NCBI RefSeq assembly: GCF_000213255.1
Contig: NC_015520.1
Span: 1,012,001-1,076,000 of the forward strand
DNA length: 64,000 bases
Origin: Mahella australiensis 50-1 BON
GTDB lineage: Bacteria > Bacillota > Clostridia > Mahellales > Mahellaceae
Direction of reading: 5' to 3'
The notes under the pieces were generated by a model, which did not search any database, was not told where the DNA came from, and saw nothing but the letters and a program-made list of their open reading frames with translations. Below are positions 1 through 8,559 of this stretch, piece after piece; the first letter of the stretch is position 1; each line of letters opens with the position of its first letter. The translations under genes and the position numbers were made by a program.

Positions 1-2
1 AC

Positions 3-155
3 GTAGCCTCGATATGCGAAGAGTATCGCTCCATCAATTCGGCTATGACTGATGTTGTTAATCAGGATGAGGTAAGTTGCAGCAATTGTGTGCATTGGCA
101 TGATGGGAGCTGTAAGATATTCGACAAAGAATTGGCTGGTACCGATCAGACATAG
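3..155 (+). CDS. Cys-rich small protein, C-terminal part
   Basis: An open frame enters from the left edge and ends at TAG 153-155, giving 50 residues. The tail has a compact cysteine cluster, SCSNCVHWHDGSCKIF, which suggests a small metal-binding or structural knot. The N-terminus lies outside the window, so length and start are unknown. The frame ends exactly at the base of a hairpin terminator, which supports it being a real gene. I do not recognise the family; similar short CxxC-W-C proteins are usually annotated hypothetical in Clostridia (recollection, not searched). Confidence 0.55.
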   Translation, partial: VASICEEYRSINSAMTDVVNQDEVSCSNCVHWHDGSCKIFDKELAGTDQT

Positions 156-180
156 AAGGTGCGGGATAATCCTGCACCTT
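156..180. terminator. Bidirectional hairpin terminator
   Basis: An 11-bp stem (156-166 with 170-180, one G-T pair) with a TAA loop sits between the convergent ends of the Cys-rich gene and the coiled-coil gene. The stop codon of the minus-strand gene (179-181) lies inside the stem. There is no long T-run on either side. Confidence 0.6.
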
Positions 181-1129
181 ATTTGTCGAGATTAAGTGTA
201 AGTAGCAATTCTTCCTTATTTTTCTCTAGCCGCTTTATGTCGCTTTCAATTTTTTCCTTATTTCGTTTCAGTTGTGAGATTACAGATTGAATCTTGCCGG
301 AAATATTGCTAATGTATTCCTGATTGTTGCGGATCATCGACCGCACGTTGAGATCGGTGAATATGTTATCTAACCAATAATCAACAGCTCTTGTTGTGCG
401 GCTGATTGTAGTGAATCCTGCTGATAGATTCAGATTTACGTCGGCCAGTTCCTTTCGCAAATCTTGCAATTGAGAATCGAGCCTATTTAACAATGATTGT
501 GCTTGATCGATATTATTATATTTTGCCATATGGCTGAATATACCATTATCTGTCCAAACATCGTATGTAGCCCATTTTTCGGCGCTTCTAAGGCTTTGGA
601 GGGCTTCCTGAGCCGTTGCGGCTGCTCTTGAGGCAGCCCTGATAGCCTCATCAGTTTCCACAAGCTGCTTGGCGAGAGCATTGATCTGCTTATCTAAATC
701 ATTATATAATTTGAACGAATCGCTATCAGCATTATCAATAAGCCATTTCTTGCGTTTTTCCAGTTCAGCCTCATACGTCCTTTGCTGATTTTTCAAAGAT
801 TCTATCCGCTTGGCCAACTCATCGCGTTCCGCTTTAAGCTGATTGACATTATCTAAGGCTTTGTCGTATTCGTTTTTAGCCTGAAGCTGCTCCTGCATCT
901 CTTTTGTAAGTTTGCCTTCATATTTGCCGATAAGGCGCAGTAGAGCTGCAGAAAACGACTCATCGGTCAAACGCTCTATATCCCGCGATTCCTGTTCATA
1001 CTTCTCTTTGAGCTGCACCACATTATCTTCGGCTTCGCCTATTTGTCGTTCCAACCTTTCTAAGCGGTTTTTTAATGTAGGCAGTGCTCTGATAGCATAG
1101 CGTATGTCGCTTAAATTTTGACTGTCCAT
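179..1129 (-). CDS. Long coiled-coil protein of unknown function
   Basis: A 316-residue, highly charged protein with almost continuous heptad-like helix, for example ERLERQIGEAEDNVVQLKEK near residues 22-41 and IESDIKRLEKNKEELLLTL at the C-terminus. No signal peptide, membrane segment or catalytic motif is visible, so it is probably a cytoplasmic structural or scaffold protein. The start is supported by an AGGAGGAG ribosome binding site just upstream on the minus strand. A promoter TTGTAT-17-TATAAT reads into it from 1182-1154. It diverges from rqcH and converges on the Cys-rich gene. I do not recognise a family; SMC-like sequence similarity would reflect the coiled coil only. Confidence 0.75.
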   Translation of the reverse strand: MDSQNLSDIRYAIRALPTLKNRLERLERQIGEAEDNVVQLKEKYEQESRDIERLTDESFSAALLRLIGKYEGKLTKEMQEQLQAKNEYDKALDNVNQLKAERDELAKRIESLKNQQRTYEAELEKRKKWLIDNADSDSFKLYNDLDKQINALAKQLVETDEAIRAASRAAATAQEALQSLRSAEKWATYDVWTDNGIFSHMAKYNNIDQAQSLLNRLDSQLQDLRKELADVNLNLSAGFTTISRTTRAVDYWLDNIFTDLNVRSMIRNNQEYISNISGKIQSVISQLKRNKEKIESDIKRLEKNKEELLLTLNLDK

Positions 1130-1153
1130 GAATTCTCCTCCTTCACTAGGAGA

Positions 1154-1182
1154 ATTATACTATATCGCTTTATCTGATACAA
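1154..1182 (-). promoter_or_regulatory. Promoter of the coiled-coil gene
   Basis: On the minus strand, -35 TTGTAT (1182-1177), 17-bp spacer, -10 TATAAT (1159-1154). It overlaps the -35 region of the plus-strand rqcH promoter. Confidence 0.55.
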
Positions 1183-1204
1183 GGTATAAATACTATGTTA
1201 TAAT
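1176..1204 (+). promoter_or_regulatory. Extended -10 promoter of rqcH
   Basis: Extended -10 TGTTATAAT (1196-1204). A weak -35 (GATACA, 1176-1181) lies 17 bp upstream and overlaps the -35 of the divergent gene. TGTTATAAT recurs in front of several genes in this window. Confidence 0.5.
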
Positions 1205-1243
1205 AAAATATAAAGAACATAGATAATAGGAGAAAATTTTGAT

Positions 1244-3010
1244 ATGGCTTTAGATGCAATAGCTGTGCGGTGTGTAGTAGATGAATTGAATAGCCGTATT
1301 CTAGATTGCCGCATAGATAAAATATATCAACCCGAAAGGGATGAAATAGTACTTCATGCCAAAGGCAAGGCTGGAGGAGGTACACTCCTGATCTCGGCCA
1401 ATGCTGCCAATGCCCGGGTTAATTTAACCGAGCGCTCTATGGTAAACCCTATGAATGCCCCTATGTTTTGTATGGTATTGCGCAAGCATTTGCAGGGGGG
1501 ACGTATAGTTTCGGTGGACCAGCCCGATACCGAGCGCATTATAGAAATAGGGGTTGAGAGTTATGATGAGCTGGGTGACAAGACTTCAAAGCGGCTGACG
1601 ATAGAGATTATGGGACGCCACAGCAATATAATACTGATCAACAAAGATGGCGTTATCATAGACAGCATAAAGCATATAACTCATGAGATGAGCCGCGTGC
1701 GCCAGGTATTGCCAGGGCTGCTTTATGCCTACCCTCCGAAACAGGATAAGATCGATCCATTTTCAATCAGTAAGAGTGGGATGGCCTCGCAATTGGCTGG
1801 CCAACCTGCGTCGATGAGTTTGGAACAAGCCCTATCTAGCATCATAAATGGGATATCGCGTTCTACTGCAACTGAAATTGCGGCCATCGCTGGTATAAAC
1901 GGCGATCTGAAGCTGGAACAGATTACCTTAGAAGTCCTCGATGTTTTATGGGATGCATTTGAGCACTTTAGGAGCGATGTGGTCGACAAAAGATGGCAGC
2001 CTGCTATAATATATGACGAGCAAGGCAATCCTGTAGATTTTTTCCCACTGCCCGTACACCGTCGTGTAAACGGTCAAGTAGTTTATATGCAGTCCATAAG
2101 CCAGGTACTGGAGCGATACTATGCTCAGAAGGATGCCATAGACCATATAAAACAGAAATCATCGGACTTGCGTAAGCTGCTCAATACTCATTTGGAAAGG
2201 GCAAAAAGGAAACTGGAGATACAACAGCGAGAGTTGGCACAGACTAAAGATATGGATCGCTATAAGCTGTACGGTCAGCTCATAACATCCAATCTGTATC
2301 AGTTACAACCCGGACAGAGTGAGGCGAAACTAGTCAATTTCTATAGTCAAACAATGGATGAATTGACCATCTCATTGGATCCGTCACTTACGCCGGCTGA
2401 AAATGCACAGCGCTATTTTAAGCTGTATAATAAGGCCAAGAATGCAGCAGCTGCTTTAATACCCCAGATAGAACAGACTAGGGACGAAATAGAATATCTG
2501 GAAAGCCAATTGGATAATCTTGAGCGATGCACTGAAGAAACCGATATAGATGAGATACGCCAAGAGTTATCGGAGCAGGGTTATATAAAGCACAGACGCA
2601 AAAATAGCGATAAAAGTAAGGCAAAGCCATCGCAGCCCCATCACTTTGTATCATCGACGGGCATGGACATATATGTTGGCAAGAACAACGTTCAAAATGA
2701 TATGTTGACATTGAGATGGGCCGCTAAGAGCGATTACTGGCTTCATGTCAAAGATTTGCCTGGCTCACATGTTATAATAAGGAGCCAGGGTAAACTGCCG
2801 GATCAGCAAACACTGCTTGAAGCGGCTATGTTGGCGGCGCATTACAGCAAAGGCCGCGATTCCAGCAATGTTGCTGTGGATTATACCCAATGCAAATACG
2901 TAAATAAGCCGGCTGGTGCCAGACCCGGCAAGGTGATATATACAAATTATAAAACGATTTATGTGACTCCGGATACTGATTTGTTAAAAAAGCTAAATCG
3001 GATTGTGTGA
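1244..3010 (+). CDS. rqcH: RqcH / NFACT-family ribosome quality control protein
   Basis: 588 residues, the usual size for bacterial NFACT proteins (once called FbpA/YloA). RqcH binds stalled, peptidyl-tRNA-bearing 50S subunits and directs Ala-tRNA for alanine tailing. Visible layout: NFACT-N at 1-140 with the invariant MALD start and the IMGRHSN signature near 125-131; a basic middle and coiled coil at about 290-430; NFACT-R (DUF814) at about 465-575 with DYWLHVKDLPGSHVII. Positions 97-98 are E-R, where B. subtilis RqcH has the tRNA-contacting D97-R98 pair. The start is the ATG behind AGGAG. It is monocistronic or leads into yicC 137 bp downstream. Confidence 0.93.
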   Translation: MALDAIAVRCVVDELNSRILDCRIDKIYQPERDEIVLHAKGKAGGGTLLISANAANARVNLTERSMVNPMNAPMFCMVLRKHLQGGRIVSVDQPDTERIIEIGVESYDELGDKTSKRLTIEIMGRHSNIILINKDGVIIDSIKHITHEMSRVRQVLPGLLYAYPPKQDKIDPFSISKSGMASQLAGQPASMSLEQALSSIINGISRSTATEIAAIAGINGDLKLEQITLEVLDVLWDAFEHFRSDVVDKRWQPAIIYDEQGNPVDFFPLPVHRRVNGQVVYMQSISQVLERYYAQKDAIDHIKQKSSDLRKLLNTHLERAKRKLEIQQRELAQTKDMDRYKLYGQLITSNLYQLQPGQSEAKLVNFYSQTMDELTISLDPSLTPAENAQRYFKLYNKAKNAAAALIPQIEQTRDEIEYLESQLDNLERCTEETDIDEIRQELSEQGYIKHRRKNSDKSKAKPSQPHHFVSSTGMDIYVGKNNVQNDMLTLRWAAKSDYWLHVKDLPGSHVIIRSQGKLPDQQTLLEAAMLAAHYSKGRDSSNVAVDYTQCKYVNKPAGARPGKVIYTNYKTIYVTPDTDLLKKLNRIV

Positions 3011-3064
3011 TGGTCATATTTGAATAAAAAACCTTAAAAAATGGTTTAATTATCGATTAGCATA

Positions 3065-3073
3065 TGTTATAAT
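3065..3073 (+). promoter_or_regulatory. Extended -10 promoter ahead of yicC superoperon
   Basis: TGTTATAAT at 3065-3073 inside the 137-bp gap between rqcH and yicC. It matches the extended -10 seen at rqcH, carD and the LCP gene. The -35 is weak (TTTAAT around 3045). This is the only promoter-like site found before the long gene run that ends at spoVM. Confidence 0.45.
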
Positions 3074-3147
3074 GATGTAGCGAGCTTTAACGCGGTAATG
3101 CTTTATAAAGCGTCGGTTTTCAATTTGGAAGGTGTGGGATTTCTATT

Positions 3148-4029
3148 ATGATAAAAAGTATGACCGGATATGGCAGAGGCCAATGCAGCGCTGGTGAATG
3201 GGACGTATCCGCTGAGATAAAGGCAGTGAATCATCGCTATACCGACATAAATATAAGGGCATCCAGGCAGCTTATGTTTATGGAAAACGATATTAAAAAG
3301 CTCATACAGAAAAGGGTGAGCAGAGGCAAAATCGATGTATCGATATCGTGCGAAAGGCGTGGTGAAGCCAATATAACAGCCGGATTCGATGAAGCTGCAT
3401 TTAAGGCATATATAGAGTTATCCAGGAGATTGGCCGATGATTATAAGTTGTATAGCGGATTAAATGTGGCAGATATATTAGGTTTGCCTGGTGTATTGAA
3501 TACAGGACGGGATGGCATGGCTGATGATTCTGCACTGTCCGAGGCCGTTTTCCAGTGCGTGGACAAGGCGTTAGAAGAGCTTATAACCATGCGTAGCAAT
3601 GAAGGGCGAAACCTATATGCTAATATATACGAATGCTTAGAAGGATTGCGTGCTATCGTAGGCAGTATAAAATCGAAAGCCGATGGGGTCGTGGATGCGT
3701 ACAAGGATAAACTGACTGCTCGGATACAGGAAATGATAGATGATACGCTGTTGGATATGGATCGGCTTATGCTTGAAATAGCGATTTATGCTGATAAAAG
3801 CGATATAAGCGAAGAGATAACCAGGCTATACAGCCATATAGATCAATTCAGCCGGGCCATAAACGATGATATACCGGTGGGCAGAAAACTCGACTTCATA
3901 ACGCAGGAAATATATAGGGAATTTAATACCATTGCTTCCAAAGCAACTGATGTGGATATAATAAATAGTGTTATAGAGGCAAAGGCTATCACCGAAAAGA
4001 TAAGGGAGCAGATACAGAATATTGAATGA
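3148..4029 (+). CDS. yicC: YicC/YloC family endoribonuclease
   Basis: 293 residues opening with the family signature MIKSMTGYGRG and ending with the DUF1732 block GRKLDFITQEIYREFNTIASK. E. coli YicC and B. subtilis YloC are RNA endonucleases acting on structured or small RNAs. N-terminal YicC_N covers roughly 1-155 and the C-terminal domain 210-293. AAGGTG precedes the ATG. It heads the conserved yicC-remA-gmk-rpoZ-coaBC-priA order, with remA 15 bp downstream. Function is assigned by family; nothing unusual is seen. Confidence 0.92.
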   Translation: MIKSMTGYGRGQCSAGEWDVSAEIKAVNHRYTDINIRASRQLMFMENDIKKLIQKRVSRGKIDVSISCERRGEANITAGFDEAAFKAYIELSRRLADDYKLYSGLNVADILGLPGVLNTGRDGMADDSALSEAVFQCVDKALEELITMRSNEGRNLYANIYECLEGLRAIVGSIKSKADGVVDAYKDKLTARIQEMIDDTLLDMDRLMLEIAIYADKSDISEEITRLYSHIDQFSRAINDDIPVGRKLDFITQEIYREFNTIASKATDVDIINSVIEAKAITEKIREQIQNIE

Positions 4030-4044
4030 TTTGGAGGCATTTTT

Positions 4045-4329
4045 GTGAATATACGGTTGATAAATATAGGTTTTGGCAATATAGTATCAGCCAATAGACT
4101 TGTAGCTATAGTTAGTCCGGAATCAGCTCCTATAAAGCGCATAGTACAGGATGCGAGGGATAGAGGCATGCTTATAGATGCGACCTATGGCCGAAGAACC
4201 AGAGCGGTCATAATAACCGATAGCGATCATGTTATATTATCGGCTATTCTGCCTGAGACGGTGGCTCATAGGCTGAATGTTCAGGAAGGCATAAAATACG
4301 AAGAAGATTATAATGAAGAGGATGAGTAA
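4045..4329 (+). CDS. remA: RemA-family DNA-binding regulator (DUF370)
   Basis: 94 residues with the RemA pattern [20 protein letters not shown] and [20 protein letters not shown]. In B. subtilis RemA forms ring-like oligomers that bind DNA and activate matrix and osmoprotection genes; the same gene sits between yicC and gmk in most Clostridia. The start is a GTG with GGAGG upstream. The C-terminus is acidic ([10 protein letters not shown]). In this organism its targets are unknown. Confidence 0.9.
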   Translation: MNIRLINIGFGNIVSANRLVAIVSPESAPIKRIVQDARDRGMLIDATYGRRTRAVIITDSDHVILSAILPETVAHRLNVQEGIKYEEDYNEEDE

Positions 4330-4335
4330 AGGAAG

Positions 4336-4950
4336 ATGCAACAGGGGCTGCTTATCGTTATTTCCGGTCCATCTGGGGCTGGAAAAGGAACCATATGCCG
4401 TGCTTTACGCAGATTTAATCATAATGTAGAGCTATCCATATCGGCTACCACAAGAGCGCCTAGGCGCGGTGAGAGAGAGGGCGTGAATTACTTTTTTAAG
4501 ACAGTCGATGAATTCAAGCGAATGATAGAAGACGGTGAGTTTTTAGAATACGCTGAAGTATATGGCAATTATTATGGAACGCCCAAATCGTATGTGCGCG
4601 AGCGTTTGATGGAAGGCAAGGACGTAATACTGGAGATAGATATACAGGGTGCGCTCAGCATAAAAGAAAAATTCGACGATGCCGTATTCATATTCATATT
4701 ACCGCCGTCTATGGAAGAGTTAAAACGGCGCATAGTAAAAAGGGGCACTGAGAGCGAGGAAGAGCTGTTAAAGCGTTTTAACAGCTCTTATAAAGAGCTT
4801 AATTTTATAAACCGATATAACTACGTTGTTATAAACGATGTAGTAGAAGCGGCTGCTCGGAAAATCGACGCGATAATAACCGCTGAAAAATGCAGGGTAG
4901 AGCGCAATAAGGACCTTTACATAAATTATTTGGAGGGATTAGAAAAATGA
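4336..4950 (+). CDS. gmk: Guanylate kinase
   Basis: 204 residues. Phosphorylates GMP to GDP with ATP. The P-loop GPSGAGKG is at residues 11-18, followed by the GMP-binding segment SATTRAPRRGEREGVNYFF and the YGNYYGTPK motif; the lid region RIVKRGTESEEELLKRF is intact. It starts 6 bp after remA and overlaps rpoZ by the ATGA arrangement, so the two are probably translationally coupled. Length and motifs are normal. Confidence 0.96.
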   Translation: MQQGLLIVISGPSGAGKGTICRALRRFNHNVELSISATTRAPRRGEREGVNYFFKTVDEFKRMIEDGEFLEYAEVYGNYYGTPKSYVRERLMEGKDVILEIDIQGALSIKEKFDDAVFIFILPPSMEELKRRIVKRGTESEEELLKRFNSSYKELNFINRYNYVVINDVVEAAARKIDAIITAEKCRVERNKDLYINYLEGLEK

Positions 4951-5144
4951 TTTATCCACCTCTTAAGGATCTGTTGAGCAGGGTTGATAGCAAATATGCA
5001 TTGGTAGTAATGGTAGCAAAAAGGGCCAGACAATTGGCGGAGGGAGAACCTAGTCTGGTATCCAATATTCCGTCCAACAATCCTGTTACCATAGCTGCAT
5101 GCGAGATAGCCCAGGGTAAGATCACATATGAACGGATTAAATAA
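4947..5144 (+). CDS. rpoZ: RNA polymerase omega subunit
   Basis: 65 residues, typical of Firmicute omega. It contains the conserved SKYALVVMVAKRARQL helix and the ITYERIK tail (family form: ALxEI..GKI.y). Omega helps assemble beta-prime into RNA polymerase. Its ATG overlaps the gmk stop, and its 3' end overlaps coaBC by 17 bases. Position between gmk and coaBC is conserved across Firmicutes. Confidence 0.93.
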   Translation: MIYPPLKDLLSRVDSKYALVVMVAKRARQLAEGEPSLVSNIPSNNPVTIAACEIAQGKITYERIK

Positions 5145-6339
5145 TAAAACGGTCGTTCTAGGGGTAACCGGTGGTATAGCTGCTTATAAGGCTGTGGATA
5201 TAGTCAGCCGCTTAAAAAAAGCCGGCGTTGACGTTTATGTTATAATGACGCGACATGCGGCGCAATTTGTCACCCCATTGACATTTCAGTCCATATCGGA
5301 GCATCCGGTGGCGGTGGATATGTTTCAGCCGTTTATGGCCGATGAGATAGAGCATATAGCACTGGCTAAGAGGGCCAACTTATTCCTCATAGCGCCGGCT
5401 ACTGCTAATATAATAGGCAAAATAGCCAATGGTATAGCCGATGATATGCTGTCCACTACCGTTATGGCCACGCAGGCCAAAGTTGTGTTGGCCCCTGCTA
5501 TGAATACCAATATGTACTTGAATCCTATAGTCCAACATAATATAAGCATTCTCAAAGACAAAGGCTATGAGGTGATAGAACCCGAGAGCGGGCGTTTGGC
5601 ATGCGGTGATTACGGTACGGGACGACTATCATCTCCGGAGATCATAGTTCAGGCTGTCATGAGGATGCTAAACATCAAGAACGACCTTGACGGCAAAACT
5701 ATTATGGTTACGGCAGGACCTACGCGCGAAGCCATAGACCCTGTAAGGTATATAAGCAATCATTCCAGCGGCAAAATGGGGTATGCAATAGCTCGGGCAG
5801 CATTGGATAGAGGGGCAAAGGTTTTGCTCATATCGGGACCGGTAGCCCTTACGCCACCGGTAGGGGCAGAGATTATACCTGTGATATCGACTCAGGATAT
5901 GTATGAGGCGGCGGTGAGCCGCTTTGAAGAGGTAGATGCTGTAATAGGTGCTGCAGCGCCTGCGGATTACAAGCCGGCTGAAGTGAGTCCTGTCAAAATA
6001 AAAAAGACAGAAGATGCCATGACGATAACTCTTATCAGGACTCCTGATATAATAAAAACGCTGGGACGAACTAAAACCAGGCAGAAGGTGGTAGGTTTTG
6101 CGGCTGAGACTCAAGATGTCGAGCAGTACGCGCGCCAGAAGCTGGTAGATAAGAGTATGGATATGATAGTGGCCAACGACGTAAGCGCCAATGGAGTAGG
6201 TTTTGGCAGTGACTATAATGCCGTCAAGATAATACGTCATGACGGCAATTTGAAAGAAGTGCCCAGAATGCCAAAAGAGCAGGTGGCTCATATTATACTG
6301 GATGAATTAGCGAGCCTTTTTGAGGACAGTGTCCTATGA
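5128..6339 (+). CDS. coaBC: Bifunctional CoaBC (PPC synthetase/decarboxylase)
   Basis: 403 residues. The CoaC half (about 1-185) is an FMN decarboxylase with active-site His76 (EHIALA) and the PAMN substrate motif at 123-126. The CoaB half (about 190-400) has GPTREAIDPVRYISNHSSG and the KIKK segment of CTP-dependent phosphopantothenoylcysteine synthetase. Together they convert 4'-phosphopantothenate to 4'-phosphopantetheine. The ATG start lies within rpoZ and has only a weak ribosome binding site, suggesting coupling to rpoZ translation. Confidence 0.94.
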   Translation: MNGLNNKTVVLGVTGGIAAYKAVDIVSRLKKAGVDVYVIMTRHAAQFVTPLTFQSISEHPVAVDMFQPFMADEIEHIALAKRANLFLIAPATANIIGKIANGIADDMLSTTVMATQAKVVLAPAMNTNMYLNPIVQHNISILKDKGYEVIEPESGRLACGDYGTGRLSSPEIIVQAVMRMLNIKNDLDGKTIMVTAGPTREAIDPVRYISNHSSGKMGYAIARAALDRGAKVLLISGPVALTPPVGAEIIPVISTQDMYEAAVSRFEEVDAVIGAAAPADYKPAEVSPVKIKKTEDAMTITLIRTPDIIKTLGRTKTRQKVVGFAAETQDVEQYARQKLVDKSMDMIVANDVSANGVGFGSDYNAVKIIRHDGNLKEVPRMPKEQVAHIILDELASLFEDSVL

Positions 6340-8543
6340 AACCGCGTTTTGCCAGTGTGGCGCTGAATGTGCCGGCAGGCAGCGATACGTATTCATATAA
6401 AATAGTCGATGATATAAGCGACGATATGCTGATAGGCCGTCGTGCCGTAGTAATGCTAGGTAACCGTCTTATGGAAGGTTATATCGTCGATATAACCGAT
6501 CATGCTGACATAGAAGAAGATAAAATAAAGCCTGTAGAGGCGCTGTTGGATAAAGAGCCTATTTTCACTAAGGCTATGTTGGAGTTGGCGTTTTGGATGA
6601 AAGAGCAATATCTGTGCCCGTTAGGGGCGGCATTGGCATGCATGCTCCCTCCAGGCGTCAAAGCCAGGATCCAAAAAATGATAGTACTGCTAAACGAGGC
6701 CGATGTTATCGATAATACCAAATCCTTAATTATCAACGCATTAAGGGATAATAAAGGACGCATGGCTTTGAATGCTTTGAAAAAAGTCGTGCCCGTAAAA
6801 AATATAAGCAGCGTGTTGGCTGAATTAGAGCGGGATGGCGTAATAGCATATGAGTATACTGTAAAAGAGAGCGTGCGCATAAAAGATAGCTATAATGAGG
6901 CTGCAGTGTCCGGCTCTATCAGCACAGTCCGGCCGGTACAACAACAGCTTCAAGCCATAACGGCTATAAATAAAGCCGTGGACGAAGGAGAAGGTGCTTT
7001 TTTGCTGCATGGCGTGACAGGCAGCGGCAAGACAGAGGTATATCTGCAAGCTATACAACATGCCATGGATATAGGCAAGGATGCGATAGTGCTGGTACCA
7101 GAGATATCGCTTACACCACAGATGGTAGCGCTTTTTACGGCAAGATTCGGTTCCAGCGTAGCGGTATGGCACAGTCGCCTCTCCATGGGCGAGAAATACG
7201 CGCAGTGGTGGCGTATAAAAAACGGACAAGCACAGGTGGTAGTAGGTGCGCGCTCGGCAGTATTCGCACCTGTCCAACGGTTAGGACTCATAGTGCTCGA
7301 TGAGGAGCAGGAGAGTAGTTATAAATCCGATATGACGCCTAAATATGATGCCAGGGAAGTGGCCAAGCGGCGCTGCGATATAGAAGCAGGCGTACTAGTG
7401 CTTGGCAGCGCTACGCCGTCTCTGGAAACATATTATGCTGCCGGCAAGGGCGATATGCGTTTGCTGGTTATGCCTGACAGGATAAATGGTAAGCCGTTAC
7501 CTCATGTAGATATAGTGGATATGCGCCAGGAAATAGCATACGGCAATAAGAGTATTTTCAGCAGAAAACTGCTCAAGGCCGTGGCATACAATTTGAAAGC
7601 CGGCCAGCAGAGTATACTATTCATGAACAGGCGAGGATTTTCTACATTTGTATCATGCCGAAACTGTGGGCTTGTGATGAAATGCCCCCACTGCGATATA
7701 TCGCTTGTATATCACTCGGATAAGGGGCAACTACAATGCCATTACTGTGGTTATAAGATAGCGGTACCTAAAGTATGTCCCAAATGCAAGAGTCCTTATA
7801 TACGATACTTCGGAGCCGGTACACAGCGAATAGAGCATGATGTAAAACAGATTTTCCCACATGCGCGCGTTGTGCGCATGGATACCGATACTGTCACTAA
7901 GAAGAATGCTCATAGAGATATATTGCGCTTGGTATGGCGCCATGAGGTGGATATATTGGTAGGCACGCAAATGATAGCCAAAGGGTTGGACTTTCCAGAA
8001 GTGACGCTGGTGGGCGTGGTGGCTGCAGATACGGCGCTTAACATACCGGATTTTCGCAGCGCTGAGGATACATTTCAATTGGTTACACAAGTTGCAGGTA
8101 GGGCTGGTAGGGCAGCGAAACCGGGTATGGTTATAGTACAAACATATCAACCCGAACATTATAGCCTGCAGGCTGCTGTAAAGCATGATTATGAGAGCTT
8201 TTACCGCCAAGAGATCGAGATAAGGGAAAGGCTTAAATATCCACCATTTTCCAATATAGTGAAAATATCTTTATCGGGTAAGCATCTGCCCGATATCATA
8301 AAAGCCGCCGAGGACATGGCTGGCGAGCTGCATTGCTATCTGAATAATATGTGCTATAATAATGATGTGGAGATATTAGGCCCATCGCCAGCTCCTATGG
8401 AAAAAATAAAGGATGAGTATCGTTGGCAGATAATATTAAAGGTAGATGTTCATATAATGGATGATATCAAATATGATATAAAGCGCATGGTGGACAGATA
8501 TTCATGTGCCAGCATGGATATAAATCCGTATAGTATGCTGTGA
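6336..8543 (+). CDS. priA: Primosomal protein N' (PriA helicase)
   Basis: 735 residues. A superfamily 2 helicase that reloads the replisome at stalled forks. Walker A GVTGSGKT is at 226-233 and the helicase motif II reads DEEQ at 322-325 where most PriA proteins have DEEH. Eight cysteines in the span CRNCG...CPKCKS around residues 443-480 form the two zinc sites. GTQMIAKGLDFPEVTLVGV and QVAGRAGRA are motifs V and VI. It overlaps the coaBC stop by ATGA. DEEQ keeps the acidic pair needed for Mg-ATP, so activity is expected. Confidence 0.95.
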   Translation: MKPRFASVALNVPAGSDTYSYKIVDDISDDMLIGRRAVVMLGNRLMEGYIVDITDHADIEEDKIKPVEALLDKEPIFTKAMLELAFWMKEQYLCPLGAALACMLPPGVKARIQKMIVLLNEADVIDNTKSLIINALRDNKGRMALNALKKVVPVKNISSVLAELERDGVIAYEYTVKESVRIKDSYNEAAVSGSISTVRPVQQQLQAITAINKAVDEGEGAFLLHGVTGSGKTEVYLQAIQHAMDIGKDAIVLVPEISLTPQMVALFTARFGSSVAVWHSRLSMGEKYAQWWRIKNGQAQVVVGARSAVFAPVQRLGLIVLDEEQESSYKSDMTPKYDAREVAKRRCDIEAGVLVLGSATPSLETYYAAGKGDMRLLVMPDRINGKPLPHVDIVDMRQEIAYGNKSIFSRKLLKAVAYNLKAGQQSILFMNRRGFSTFVSCRNCGLVMKCPHCDISLVYHSDKGQLQCHYCGYKIAVPKVCPKCKSPYIRYFGAGTQRIEHDVKQIFPHARVVRMDTDTVTKKNAHRDILRLVWRHEVDILVGTQMIAKGLDFPEVTLVGVVAADTALNIPDFRSAEDTFQLVTQVAGRAGRAAKPGMVIVQTYQPEHYSLQAAVKHDYESFYRQEIEIRERLKYPPFSNIVKISLSGKHLPDIIKAAEDMAGELHCYLNNMCYNNDVEILGPSPAPMEKIKDEYRWQIILKVDVHIMDDIKYDIKRMVDRYSCASMDINPYSML

Positions 8544-8559
8544 GGAGGTGCATTATAAA

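Noticed and set aside
3011-3060. Terminator after rqcH (AAACC / GGTTT)
   Set aside because: Only five base pairs in an A-rich stretch with no T-run; too weak.
5668-6291. 207-aa open frame on the minus strand inside coaBC
   Set aside because: Fully inside a well-supported gene, no ribosome binding site, and a composition rich in Tyr, His and Ile that reflects the opposite strand's ATA and TAT codons.
8548-8559. GTG start for def
   Set aside because: The GTG is part of the AGGAGGTG ribosome binding site; the ATG at 8560 is correctly spaced.
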